A stretch of DNA of 64,000 nucleotides, from NCBI RefSeq assembly GCF_000026145.1, contig NC_009445.1, positions 3,534,001 through 3,598,000 of the forward strand. Direction: 5' to 3'. A model generated the notes under the pieces. The model ran no database searches. It was not told the origin of the DNA and was given only the letters and a program-made list of their open reading frames with translations. Positions within the stretch are counted from its first letter, which is position 1; each line of letters starts with the position of its first letter. The position numbers were made by a program, and so were the translations under genes. Below, piece by piece: positions 36,513-44,601 of the stretch. This DNA is from Bradyrhizobium sp. ORS 278. GTDB taxonomy: Bacteria; Pseudomonadota; Alphaproteobacteria; Rhizobiales; Xanthobacteraceae.

Positions 36513-38237
36513 TCAGGCCGCGGCGCTGGCGGTCGCCCGGTCATGGGCGACGACGACGCGCTGGCCGCGCATCTTGGCGATCACCTCGTCGCGCGGGCCG
36601 CATGCCAGCGTCTTGCCGAAGGCCATCACCATGATGCGGTCAACATGCGCCAAAAGCTGCGGGCGGTGCGTGACGACGATCACAGTGCGGCCGGCGGCCT
36701 TCATCTGCGCCATGGCGTGTGCCAGTGCGCGCTCGCCGTCCTCGTCGAGGTTGGAGTTCGGCTCGTCGAGGATGAGGAGCCGCGGATTGCCGTAGAGGGC
36801 GCGGGCGAGGCCGACGCGTTGGCGCATGCCGCCGGACAGCGCCACGCCGCCTTCGCCGATCGGCGTGTCGTAGCCGTTCGGCAGGCGCAGGATCACCTCA
36901 TGCGCGCCGGCGGCCTTGGCGGCGGCGACGACGGCAGCCTCATCCACCTTGGCGAGGCGGGCGATGTTGTCGGCGACGGTGCCCGAGAACAGCTCGATGT
37001 CCTGTGGCAGGTAGCCGATGTGCTTGCCGAGCCGATTCTGGTCCCACTGGCTGTAGGCTGCGCCGTCGATGCGGATCTGGCCCTCGCGCAGCGGCCAGAC
37101 GCCGGCCATGGCGCGGGCCATGCTCGACTTGCCGCTGGCGGAGGCGCCGACGATCGCGAGGCTCTCTCCGGCCTTGAGCGAGAAGCTCACGCCCTTGACG
37201 GAGGGGCGGCCGGCCGCCGGCGGCCAGACCACGGCGTTCTCGACCTCGATGTCGCCGCGCGGCGTCGGCAAGGCGGTCGGCGCCGCGGTCACGGGCAGGG
37301 CCTGGAACAGCTCCTCGAGGCGGCGATAGGCGGAGCGGAAGGCGATGATACGCTTCCACTGGCCGACGACCTGCTCGACCGGCGCCAGCGCGCGGCCCAT
37401 GATGATCGAGGTCGCCATCATGGCGCCGGGCGAGATCTGCTGCTCGATCGCGAGCCAGGCGCCGATGCAGAGCAGGGAGGTCTGCACCGCCATGCGGGCG
37501 AACTTGGTGACCGAATGCATCGCGGCGCCGCGCTCGACCAGCGTCGAGTGGGCATCGACCATCGCCGACTGCCGGCAGCTCCAGCGGTCCAGCACGATGT
37601 CGCCCATGCCGAGGCCGCGCACGACCTCGCCGTTGCGCAGCGCGGCTGCGACGAAGCGCGAGGCTTCGTTGGCCAGCGCATTGGTGCGCTCGACGCTGGA
37701 GCGGGTGTAGAACTCGGTGAACAGCGCCAGCGAGAACAGCACGATTGCGCCGAGCAGCGAGAGGATGCCGAGATAGGCGTGCTGCAGGAAGCACAGCGCG
37801 ACGAACACCGGCGTCCACGGCAGGTCGCAGGCGATCGCCGCGGTGCCGCTGGAGATGCAGTCGCGGATGGTCTCGGCGTCGCGGATGATCTGCTGGCCGA
37901 AGCGATGCCGCGGCGACAGCTCGGCCTTCATCATGGTCTCGAACAGCGGATGGCGCAGCGTGCCTTCGAACTGGACGCCGGCGCGGGCCAGTACGCCCGA
38001 GCGAGCGAATTCGAGCACGCCGTACAGCACCAGGAACACGCCGACGATCAGGGTCAGCATGACGAGGGTGCCGAGATTGCGGCTGGTGAGCACGCGGTCA
38101 TAGACCTGCATGGAGTAGAGCGGGGAGGCCAGCATGCTCGCATTGATGAAGAGGCTGAGCACGAAGGTGGCTGTGAGCGCGGGGAAGCAGGCGCGGAGCG
38201 CGGTTCCGAGCGGGCTTCGGGTGGTGGTCGTGGTCAT
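36513..38237 (-). CDS. Type I secretion system permease/ATPase (PrtD-like)
   Basis: This is a fused ABC exporter half-transporter that energises one-step export across both membranes. The N-terminal ~300 residues contain five to six membrane helices (FPALTATFVLSLFINASMLA onward). The nucleotide-binding domain has Walker A GASASGKSS (~363), signature LSGGMRQR (~465), Walker B LLILDEPNSNLD (~484) and the H-loop VVTHRP. No C39 peptidase domain is present. The ATG at 38237 with AAGGGGGA upstream gives 574 aa; the longer frame to 38309 is unlikely. Its adaptor partner is encoded at 40106-41455 on the same strand, separated from it by the opposite-strand cyclase gene. Confidence 0.93.
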   Translation of the reverse strand: MTTTTTRSPLGTALRACFPALTATFVLSLFINASMLASPLYSMQVYDRVLTSRNLGTLVMLTLIVGVFLVLYGVLEFARSGVLARAGVQFEGTLRHPLFETMMKAELSPRHRFGQQIIRDAETIRDCISSGTAAIACDLPWTPVFVALCFLQHAYLGILSLLGAIVLFSLALFTEFYTRSSVERTNALANEASRFVAAALRNGEVVRGLGMGDIVLDRWSCRQSAMVDAHSTLVERGAAMHSVTKFARMAVQTSLLCIGAWLAIEQQISPGAMMATSIIMGRALAPVEQVVGQWKRIIAFRSAYRRLEELFQALPVTAAPTALPTPRGDIEVENAVVWPPAAGRPSVKGVSFSLKAGESLAIVGASASGKSSMARAMAGVWPLREGQIRIDGAAYSQWDQNRLGKHIGYLPQDIELFSGTVADNIARLAKVDEAAVVAAAKAAGAHEVILRLPNGYDTPIGEGGVALSGGMRQRVGLARALYGNPRLLILDEPNSNLDEDGERALAHAMAQMKAAGRTVIVVTHRPQLLAHVDRIMVMAFGKTLACGPRDEVIAKMRGQRVVVAHDRATASAAA

Positions 38238-38414
38238 GTCAGATCCCCCTTGCATTGGTGCTGGGGGAATTTCGCCCGGTCGCGCGCAAACGACCGTGAT
38301 CGACATCACAGAGGGTGATGTCGATCCGTCGGTGCTTGAGTTGGCCGGTCGCAGACGCTACCGGATGGTCAGCCGTGCTCAGCGCGCGAAGTGGTGATCA
38401 TTCGCAGTGACCTC

Positions 38415-40097
38415 ATGCCCGCCGTAACGTTCCAGACCATCCGGCTCGTGTCGGGCCTCGTGCTGTTTGCCTTCGCCGCGACCCATTTTCTCAATCATGC
38501 CGTGGGTCTGTTCAGCCTCGAGGCGATGGACGAGGTGCAGGAGTGGCGACTTCTGGTGACCCGGTCCTGGCCGGGGATGGTGGTGCTTTCGGCCGCGCTG
38601 CTCGCGCACGCGGTGCTGGCTTTCGCGAAGACGGTGCAGCGCGGGACGTGGCGGCTGTCTGGCTGGGAGATGCTTCAGCTGGTCACCGGATTTGCGATCC
38701 CGCTGCTGCTGTTGCCTCACATCATCGAGACCCACGTCGCGCATGCGCTGTTCGGCGTTCAGGACGGCTATTTGTATACGTTGGCGCTGCTGTGGCCGAG
38801 AGCAGCCTGGCTGCAGACGGGGCTCCTGCTGCTGGTCTGGATCCATGGCTGCCTCGGCCTGCATCACTGGCTGAAATTCCGCGCCTGGTACCGTTCCGCG
38901 CTGCCGCCGCTGATCGTGCTCGCCGTCGCGGTGCCGATGGCGGCGCTGATGGGTTTTGTGGTGTCGGGCCGCGCCGTTGCCGGGCTGTTGAGCGATCCGG
39001 CGATGGCGGATCGGATGCGGCAGGTGACACATTGGCCGGGCGAGCTCGACATCAAATGGCTCAGCCTGCTGCAGCTGTCGGCGCGCATCGCGGTCGCTGC
39101 GCTGATCGTCGCTGGCGCGACCATCGTCGTCTTCCGCTACATTGCGCTGCTGGCGGCGCCGAAGGCTGCCGTCACGATCGCCGGTGGCGCGACGGTGCAG
39201 GCCCCGATCGGCCCGACGCTGCTGGAGATCATCAGGGACCATGCGCTGGCCGACCTGTCCGAATGCGGCGGCCGCGCTCGCTGCGGCCGCTGTCGCGTCC
39301 GCATCGAGGAGGGTGCGTCGACGCTGGCTGCGCCGGGCGCAGCGGAGCGCGGTCTGCTTGCCGGCCTGAAGGCGCCTGAGAATGTGCGGCTGGCTTGTCA
39401 GATCCGGCCGACGGCGCCGCTCACCATCACGCCCCTGGTCGTCGATGCTGCGACCCTCGTCCAATCCGTCGACCACGCGGACGAGATTCAAAGCGAACGC
39501 CGTGTGGTCTGTCTCGTCGAAATCCGGGTCCGGTCGTTCGCGGCGATCGCGCGCGACCGGCTGGCGTCTGACCTGGTTTTCATGGTCAACGAGGTCTTCG
39601 GAGCCATCGGCGGCGCCATCGAAGCTCATGCCGGTCGGATCGATCGCTTTCTCGGCGACGGCGTGCTCGCCGTATTCGGTGAGCAGCAGGGCCCGGACCG
39701 CGGTTGTCGCGATGCGCTGCAGGCGATTAGCGCGATCGACCGCGCCATGGACCGCGTCAACGAAAAGATCGCGGCGGAGATCGGCCGGCCGGTCGAGCTC
39801 GCGATCGGAGCGCACGTCGTCGAGATGGTCATCGGGACATTGAGGCTCGGGCGCCGATCTGAGACCGCGGTGCTCGGGCTCGGCGCAGAGGTGCCGGCGC
39901 GCCTGGCTGAGTTGGCGGAGGGTCGCGGCTGGCAGCTTGCGCTGTCCGAAGCCGTGGCCAAGGCGGCTGGCGTGGACGGAGCGATAGTCGAGAGGTTGGC
40001 CGCTCCGGAGCAAGACGTCGAATTCGACGTCATCGGCGTGCCGCGCGCCCGCGACCTTGCGCGGGTCGCGGACGCGGGACTGGCCGCATCGGGCTAG
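38415..40097 (+). CDS. cyaC: Membrane heme/[2Fe-2S] adenylate cyclase (CyaC-type)
   Basis: Three parts are readable. Residues 1-~250 form about six membrane helices rich in His (ATHFLNHAVG, LPHIIETHVAHAL, WIHGCLGLHHWLKF), like a diheme cytochrome b anchor. Residues ~255-335 are an adrenodoxin-type ferredoxin domain with SECGGRARCGRC (C-x5-C-x2-C) and LACQ. Residues ~355-560 are a class III cyclase domain with IDRFLGDGVLAVFG. This matches S. meliloti CyaC, a quinone-redox-controlled adenylate cyclase. The first metal Asp position reads Glu (LVEIRVRSF). It lies antiparallel between the two type I secretion genes. The ATG at 38415 is preferred over the GTG at 38391. Confidence 0.88.
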   Translation: MPAVTFQTIRLVSGLVLFAFAATHFLNHAVGLFSLEAMDEVQEWRLLVTRSWPGMVVLSAALLAHAVLAFAKTVQRGTWRLSGWEMLQLVTGFAIPLLLLPHIIETHVAHALFGVQDGYLYTLALLWPRAAWLQTGLLLLVWIHGCLGLHHWLKFRAWYRSALPPLIVLAVAVPMAALMGFVVSGRAVAGLLSDPAMADRMRQVTHWPGELDIKWLSLLQLSARIAVAALIVAGATIVVFRYIALLAAPKAAVTIAGGATVQAPIGPTLLEIIRDHALADLSECGGRARCGRCRVRIEEGASTLAAPGAAERGLLAGLKAPENVRLACQIRPTAPLTITPLVVDAATLVQSVDHADEIQSERRVVCLVEIRVRSFAAIARDRLASDLVFMVNEVFGAIGGAIEAHAGRIDRFLGDGVLAVFGEQQGPDRGCRDALQAISAIDRAMDRVNEKIAAEIGRPVELAIGAHVVEMVIGTLRLGRRSETAVLGLGAEVPARLAELAEGRGWQLALSEAVAKAAGVDGAIVERLAAPEQDVEFDVIGVPRARDLARVADAGLAASG

Positions 40098-40105
40098 CTG
40101 CTGGC

Positions 40106-41455
40106 TCATTTTTCGCGGAACGTCTTGGCGAGCGTGTTGAGCAGCGGGCCGACCAGATATTCGAGCACGGTGCGCTCGCCAGTGGAGATGATGACATCCG
40201 CCTGCATGCCGGGCAGGATCTTCTCGGCGATCTCGGGCGGGATGGTCGAATAGTCGATCACGACACGCGCCTTGTAGTAGCTCTGCTTGCTGGCCTCGTC
40301 GCTCACTGCGTCGGCCGAGACGCTCGCAACCTTGCCGAAGATCGCCGGCGTCGTGCGCGAGGAGAAATTGGCGAAGCGGACCTCGGCCTTCTGACCGATC
40401 GCGACGCTCTCGATGTCGCGCGGCGAGACATGCGCCATCACGTCGACGCCTTCGCCGACCGGGACGATCTCGGCCAGCGTATCGCCGGGCTTCACGACCT
40501 CGCCGATGGTGTGGACCTTCATGTTCATGACGATGCCGTCGCGCTCGGCGTAGATGTCGACCCGGCGCAGCACGTCCTCGGCGATGACGATCTTCTCGCG
40601 CAGATCGGACAGCTTGGCGCGGGTGGCGTCGAGCTGCTGGCCGACCTCGGTCTGATATTTCTGCAAGCTCTGATCGATCTGCAGCCGCGTCTGCGCCGCG
40701 GTCTGGGTCAGCCGCGCCACGTCGGCCTGGGCCTGGCCGAGATCACCCTCGACACGGGCGCGGTCGCGCTCCAGCTCGAGGAACTTGTTGCGCGGATAAT
40801 AGCCGGCGGCGACCGCCGGGCGGACGTTGTTCATCTGCGTGTCGAAGCTCGCGAGCTGCGCCGCAAGCGCCGTGCGCTGGCGGTCGCGGCCGGCGAGCTC
40901 CTGCTGCTGCTGGACGATCTGCGAATTGAGGATGTTGATCTGGCTGATCAGGCCGTTGCGCCGCTCGACGAACAGCCGCTGCTGGTCGGCGATCGCCATC
41001 GCCGCCTCCGGCACGTTCTGGCGATTGAGCAGCGTGTCGGGGAAGGTGATCATCCGCGCATTGCCGCGCTCGGCCAGCAGACGGGCTTCCTCGGCGAGGG
41101 CCGCATCCATCTGCTTGCGCAGCAGGTCGGTGTTGGCCTGTGCCTCGGTCGGCTGCAGCCGGAACAGCAGGTCGCCGCGATGTACGGCATTGGTTTCCTT
41201 GGCGAGGATCTCCCTGACGATGCCGCCTTCGCGATGCTGCACCACCTTGTGGTCGCCCGAGACCGACACCGTTCCCGGCGCGATCGCCGCGCGGTCGAGC
41301 GGCGCGAAGCCGGCCCAGACGCCGAAGCCGCCGAACACCAGCGCAATCGAGGCGTAGCCGAGCATGGCGTAGCGGTGGAAATCACCCTTGGGCGTGACGC
41401 TGGAGCTGGTGCTCGTCGTGCCGAACACAGTGTCGATGGCGAGATCGTGCATCAT
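40106..41455 (-). CDS. Type I secretion periplasmic adaptor (HlyD/PrtE family)
   Basis: After a short cytoplasmic N-terminus there is one membrane helix (MLGYASIALVFGGFGVWAGF, ~30-50). Then come a lipoyl/barrel half (VSVSGDHKVVQHREGGIVRE), a ~200-residue coiled-coil hairpin (QQQQELAGRDRQRTALAAQL), and the second lipoyl/barrel part. It ends in the HlyD-typical PGMQADVIISTGERTVLEYL (~420). Length 449 aa. It should bridge the ABC permease and a TolC-type pore, which is not encoded here. AAGGGGGACC precedes the start. It lies 140 bases downstream of the repeat-protein gene. Confidence 0.93.
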   Translation of the reverse strand: MMHDLAIDTVFGTTSTSSSVTPKGDFHRYAMLGYASIALVFGGFGVWAGFAPLDRAAIAPGTVSVSGDHKVVQHREGGIVREILAKETNAVHRGDLLFRLQPTEAQANTDLLRKQMDAALAEEARLLAERGNARMITFPDTLLNRQNVPEAAMAIADQQRLFVERRNGLISQINILNSQIVQQQQELAGRDRQRTALAAQLASFDTQMNNVRPAVAAGYYPRNKFLELERDRARVEGDLGQAQADVARLTQTAAQTRLQIDQSLQKYQTEVGQQLDATRAKLSDLREKIVIAEDVLRRVDIYAERDGIVMNMKVHTIGEVVKPGDTLAEIVPVGEGVDVMAHVSPRDIESVAIGQKAEVRFANFSSRTTPAIFGKVASVSADAVSDEASKQSYYKARVVIDYSTIPPEIAEKILPGMQADVIISTGERTVLEYLVGPLLNTLAKTFREK

Positions 41456-41595
41456 GGTCCCCCTTGCGAGTCCGAAATCGTCTGCCCTGGATCTAACGGG
41501 ACTTGAACGTCTCCTTCTGTGCGGCGCGTCACATATGTCTCGGCAGGGCCGGAAGCCGCCGCATTACGGCTGCGGCTCCCGTTCCAAGCGGCTCG

Positions 41596-43737
41596 TCAGA
41601 TATGCATCTGATGGGCGAATGCGTTGCCGAGCGACATGTCGTGCAGCGTGATCGACCCGAGGTCGCCGGCATGGGCCAGCCCCGCGTCGGATAGGCCATG
41701 GCCGAGCATGGCGTGAGCGGCGCCACTGTCGAGCGCAGAGGAGAGATCATGCGTGCTGATGCCGGCCGCACCGACATCCGCGATGGCCGGCTGGGCGAGA
41801 CCGTGATCCGCAATCGCCGCGCCGAGATGTGTGGACGAACTGCCGTCATGGGCTGCGCCCGCCGCCTGATCCCAGAAGCTGCCGCCGACGATGATAATGC
41901 TGCTCTCGCCGCCATGGCCGGCGGCTGCCGCAAGGTCTGCGGACGCGAGGACATGCGCGATGTTGCTGGTCGGTCCGCCCGAACCGGAATCGTCCGGATT
42001 TGGCATTTCCTCGCCGGGATCGTGGAACGGGTTGACTCCGCCCGAACCGTGCGAGCCGTGACTGCCGGGAGCACCCAGCATGTCACCAAGATCGCCCACG
42101 CCCTCGCCACTGCCATCACCGCCGCCGCCATGGCCGTGTCCGACGACGGAAATGTGGCTGTTGCCGTCATTGCCATCGGTGTCCCCGCCGTCCGGATTCG
42201 GCGAGGAGTTCACGCCGCCCGAGCCGCTTCCCTCCGGGTCCGGCATGCCGCTCTCGCCGCCGCCATTGCCGTTCCCAGCGCCCTCTCCGGAGCCGCCGCC
42301 CTCGTTGCCGCTGCCTTCGTGGCCGCCACCCTCGTTGCCGCCTCCTGCATTGTCGCCGCCGCCGCTGTTTCCGCCATGATCGCCATTGTTGGCCTCACCG
42401 CCGCCGCTGGAGCCGCCGTTATCATGCCCGCCGCTGAACAGGCCGCCGATTGCGTCGACCACGCCGCCGATCGCGTCGCCCACCGCGCCGACGGCGTCTC
42501 CGATGGCCCCGCCGACGGCATCGACAGCACCACCCACAGCATCGCCGATCGCGCCGCCCACTTCATTGACGATCCCGCCGATCGCATCGCCCGCGGCGTG
42601 TCCGACGTCTCCGATGGCGCCGCCGATTGCACCCCCGGCTGCGCCAATGGCGCCACCGACCGCCCCGCCGAGGTCACCGATGGCGCCGCCGGCTGAATTG
42701 AAGAAGCCGCCGACATCGTTCAGGGCAGATCCCGCGCCCTCGAGCCCGGCGCCGATGCCGCCGATGATGTCGCCCGCCGTACCCCCGATGTTGTTGCCGA
42801 GGTTCTCCAGGCCCTGACCAGCATCTCCGAGAAGCCCGCCCGTCGCGCCGACCACGTCGCCGACAGCGCCCAGGGCACCGTCGACGGCGCCGGTGACACC
42901 TTCGACCACGCCTCCCAGTCCAGCGGCCGCGCCCTCGACGGCTCCTTCGACTGCGCCGAAGCTGCCGCCAATGATGCCGTCGACCGCATGTCCCACGCTG
43001 TCCGCGCCCGTGATGGCGCCGACCACCGCGCCGCCAATCCCTTCTGCGGCACCGACCGCGTCACCGATGATGCCACCGACAGCGCTGCCGGCTCCCTCGA
43101 TCGCGCCGATGGCTCCGTTCACCGCGCCGGCGACATCGCCGACTGCATTGACAAGGCCGGCCACATCCTGGCCGAGGTCGCCGCCGATCGCGCCAGCAAT
43201 TCCATCTGCTGCTCCGGCGGCCGCATGCTCGATGGCGCCAAGCGCGCCTTGCGCGGCGTCGGCAAGGCCGCCGGGACCACCGGTCAAAGCGCCCAGCGCC
43301 CCGCCGACCAAGTCTCCGGCGACATCGCCGATGACGTCGGCGGCGCCGCCGATGGCGTCCCCGACGTCACCGCCGATGGCGTGGCCAAGGTCGCCGATCG
43401 CCGACCCGATCGCGTCGCCGGCCTTGTCGCCGATCCCCTCGGTGCCGTCTTTCAGCACATCGCCGATCGAGGTCAGCACATCGCCGACGTCACCGCCGGC
43501 CAAGTCGCCGATTGTGTGAAGCGCGTCGCCTCCCGCCGCAAGCGCGCCATCGCCGCCGCCTGCGATGCCCGCAACGTCGCCGGCGAGGTGACCGACGGTA
43601 TCGCCGGCCGATGACAGGGCGGCCCCGGTATCACCTCCGATGGCCTCACCCGCCGTCGCCAGACCTGACGACACGCCGTCTCCGACCTGCTGGCCGAAGC
43701 CGTTATCCTGATTGAACCCGTTATCGAAGCTGCTCAT
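41596..43737 (-). CDS. Giant Gly/Ala/Asp repeat protein, probable type I secretion substrate
   Basis: From the ATG at 43737 (GGGGAGA 7 bases before it) the protein is 713 aa and starts MSSFDNGFNQDNGFGQQVGD. Residues ~20-440 are imperfect repeats of DAIGGxxGxAIGG type, alternating small hydrophobic and Gly/Asp residues. Residues ~440-585 are Gly/Ser/Asn/Glu/His-rich (SGGGDNAGGGNEGGGHEGSG). The last ~125 are more ordered and end SLGNAFAHQMHI. No N-terminal signal peptide and no RTX nonapeptide (GGxGxDxxx) were seen. Position directly upstream of the HlyD-type adaptor, together with lack of a Sec signal, points to export by this type I system, presumably via a C-terminal signal. The ATG at 43794 is a less likely start. 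Confidence 0.75.
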   Translation of the reverse strand: MSSFDNGFNQDNGFGQQVGDGVSSGLATAGEAIGGDTGAALSSAGDTVGHLAGDVAGIAGGGDGALAAGGDALHTIGDLAGGDVGDVLTSIGDVLKDGTEGIGDKAGDAIGSAIGDLGHAIGGDVGDAIGGAADVIGDVAGDLVGGALGALTGGPGGLADAAQGALGAIEHAAAGAADGIAGAIGGDLGQDVAGLVNAVGDVAGAVNGAIGAIEGAGSAVGGIIGDAVGAAEGIGGAVVGAITGADSVGHAVDGIIGGSFGAVEGAVEGAAAGLGGVVEGVTGAVDGALGAVGDVVGATGGLLGDAGQGLENLGNNIGGTAGDIIGGIGAGLEGAGSALNDVGGFFNSAGGAIGDLGGAVGGAIGAAGGAIGGAIGDVGHAAGDAIGGIVNEVGGAIGDAVGGAVDAVGGAIGDAVGAVGDAIGGVVDAIGGLFSGGHDNGGSSGGGEANNGDHGGNSGGGDNAGGGNEGGGHEGSGNEGGGSGEGAGNGNGGGESGMPDPEGSGSGGVNSSPNPDGGDTDGNDGNSHISVVGHGHGGGGDGSGEGVGDLGDMLGAPGSHGSHGSGGVNPFHDPGEEMPNPDDSGSGGPTSNIAHVLASADLAAAAGHGGESSIIIVGGSFWDQAAGAAHDGSSSTHLGAAIADHGLAQPAIADVGAAGISTHDLSSALDSGAAHAMLGHGLSDAGLAHAGDLGSITLHDMSLGNAFAHQMHI

Positions 43738-43930
43738 GTTCTGTCTCCCCATTGGCGATGTCGCGCGCAGAGCGCGGGTCGCCGTTCGATCCAAATTGCG
43801 GGGAGAGGATCGCTGCTATCGACAGTCGGGGAATGTGCGCTGGATCACGGGTCACGGTCAGACGTGACCGAGCTCACAATCCCTGATCATGCCTGCGGCC
43901 GAGCGTGAACGGCAGCCGCGAGCAAGGCGA

Positions 43931-44200
43931 CTATTTCTTCTTCGGCCCGAAGCGCGGCACGCAGGAAACGGTGCGGACGATGCCGTTTTCCGACATCCTG
44001 GATCCCAGGACCTCCTTCACCTGGCCGGCCGGGCATGTGCCGTCATCGACCTGCACCCGCTGCCCGAGCCGGAGATCCGTGATGTCCTGCTCGCGCCCGA
44101 CATATTGCGCGCGCGCGGGCGCGGCTAGCATGCAGAGAACGACGCCGCCGCCGACAAGACACGCGGCGGCTGCCGGCACGAACCAGATTTGAACACGCAT
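43931..44200 (-). CDS. Small exported protein, 89 aa
   Basis: A hydrophobic N-terminal segment (FVPAAAACLVGGGVVLCMLA) ending PARAQ is a clear signal peptide. The mature ~58 residues (YVGREQDITDLRLGQRVQVD, DGTCPAGQVKEVLGSRM, IVRTVSCVPRFGPKKK) contain two Cys that could form a disulfide, and a Lys tail. Such short proteins are frequent in Bradyrhizobium genomes, but I know no function. It lies upstream of the repeat-protein gene on the same strand. Confidence 0.75.
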   Translation of the reverse strand: MRVQIWFVPAAAACLVGGGVVLCMLAAPARAQYVGREQDITDLRLGQRVQVDDGTCPAGQVKEVLGSRMSENGIVRTVSCVPRFGPKKK

Positions 44201-44276
44201 GACTTGCTTCCGGACGCCTTGCTTTCGAACAACCGACTTTTGGGTGACTTACTTCGGGTGATTTGCTCTCGAAGGG

Positions 44277-44426
44277 TCAGCCCGCTCGGACCGCTGTCGT
44301 CGGGCCGCCATTGATCTGCGCGCCTTCGGTCTGCCACTTGGCATGATAGAAATTATAGCCCAGCACGATGAACGCAACGACGATGATGCCGAGAAGAAAA
44401 TAAAGGATGTTGCGCGGATCCGACAT
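44277..44426 (-). CDS. Very small membrane protein, 49 aa
   Basis: The frame reads MSDPRNILYFLLGIIVVAFI and continues to a polar C-terminus (HAKWQTEGAQINGG). A single membrane helix follows a short polar start, and codon use is coding-like. The ribosome site is weak (TGGAC). It lies 76 bases upstream of the 89-aa gene on the same strand. The function is unknown. Confidence 0.6.
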   Translation of the reverse strand: MSDPRNILYFLLGIIVVAFIVLGYNFYHAKWQTEGAQINGGPTTAVRAG

Positions 44427-44601
44427 GTGGAGGTCCAGGGAAAGTCCAGGGATAAAGTCCGAGGATCAAGTATGTCCCGGCAGCGCGGGTATGCCTAAAT
44501 GTACGGTGCGGTCTGCGATTCTGAAAGCAGTGGCGAATCCGGTGCACTTATGTAGCAGAGTGTGATTTGCTGAGTCGCCAGTAACTGGGACCTGTACAGG
44601 C

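Noticed and set aside
42988..43614. Plus-strand Pro/Ala or Arg-rich frames opposite the repeat protein
   Set aside because: They are products of the repetitive antisense DNA; only the minus-strand frame has a start with ribosome site and an ordered C-terminus.
42080..43737. A CRISPR array or tandem DNA repeat array in the repeat-protein gene
   Set aside because: The repeats are degenerate at DNA level, in frame, and without regular spacers; they are protein repeats.
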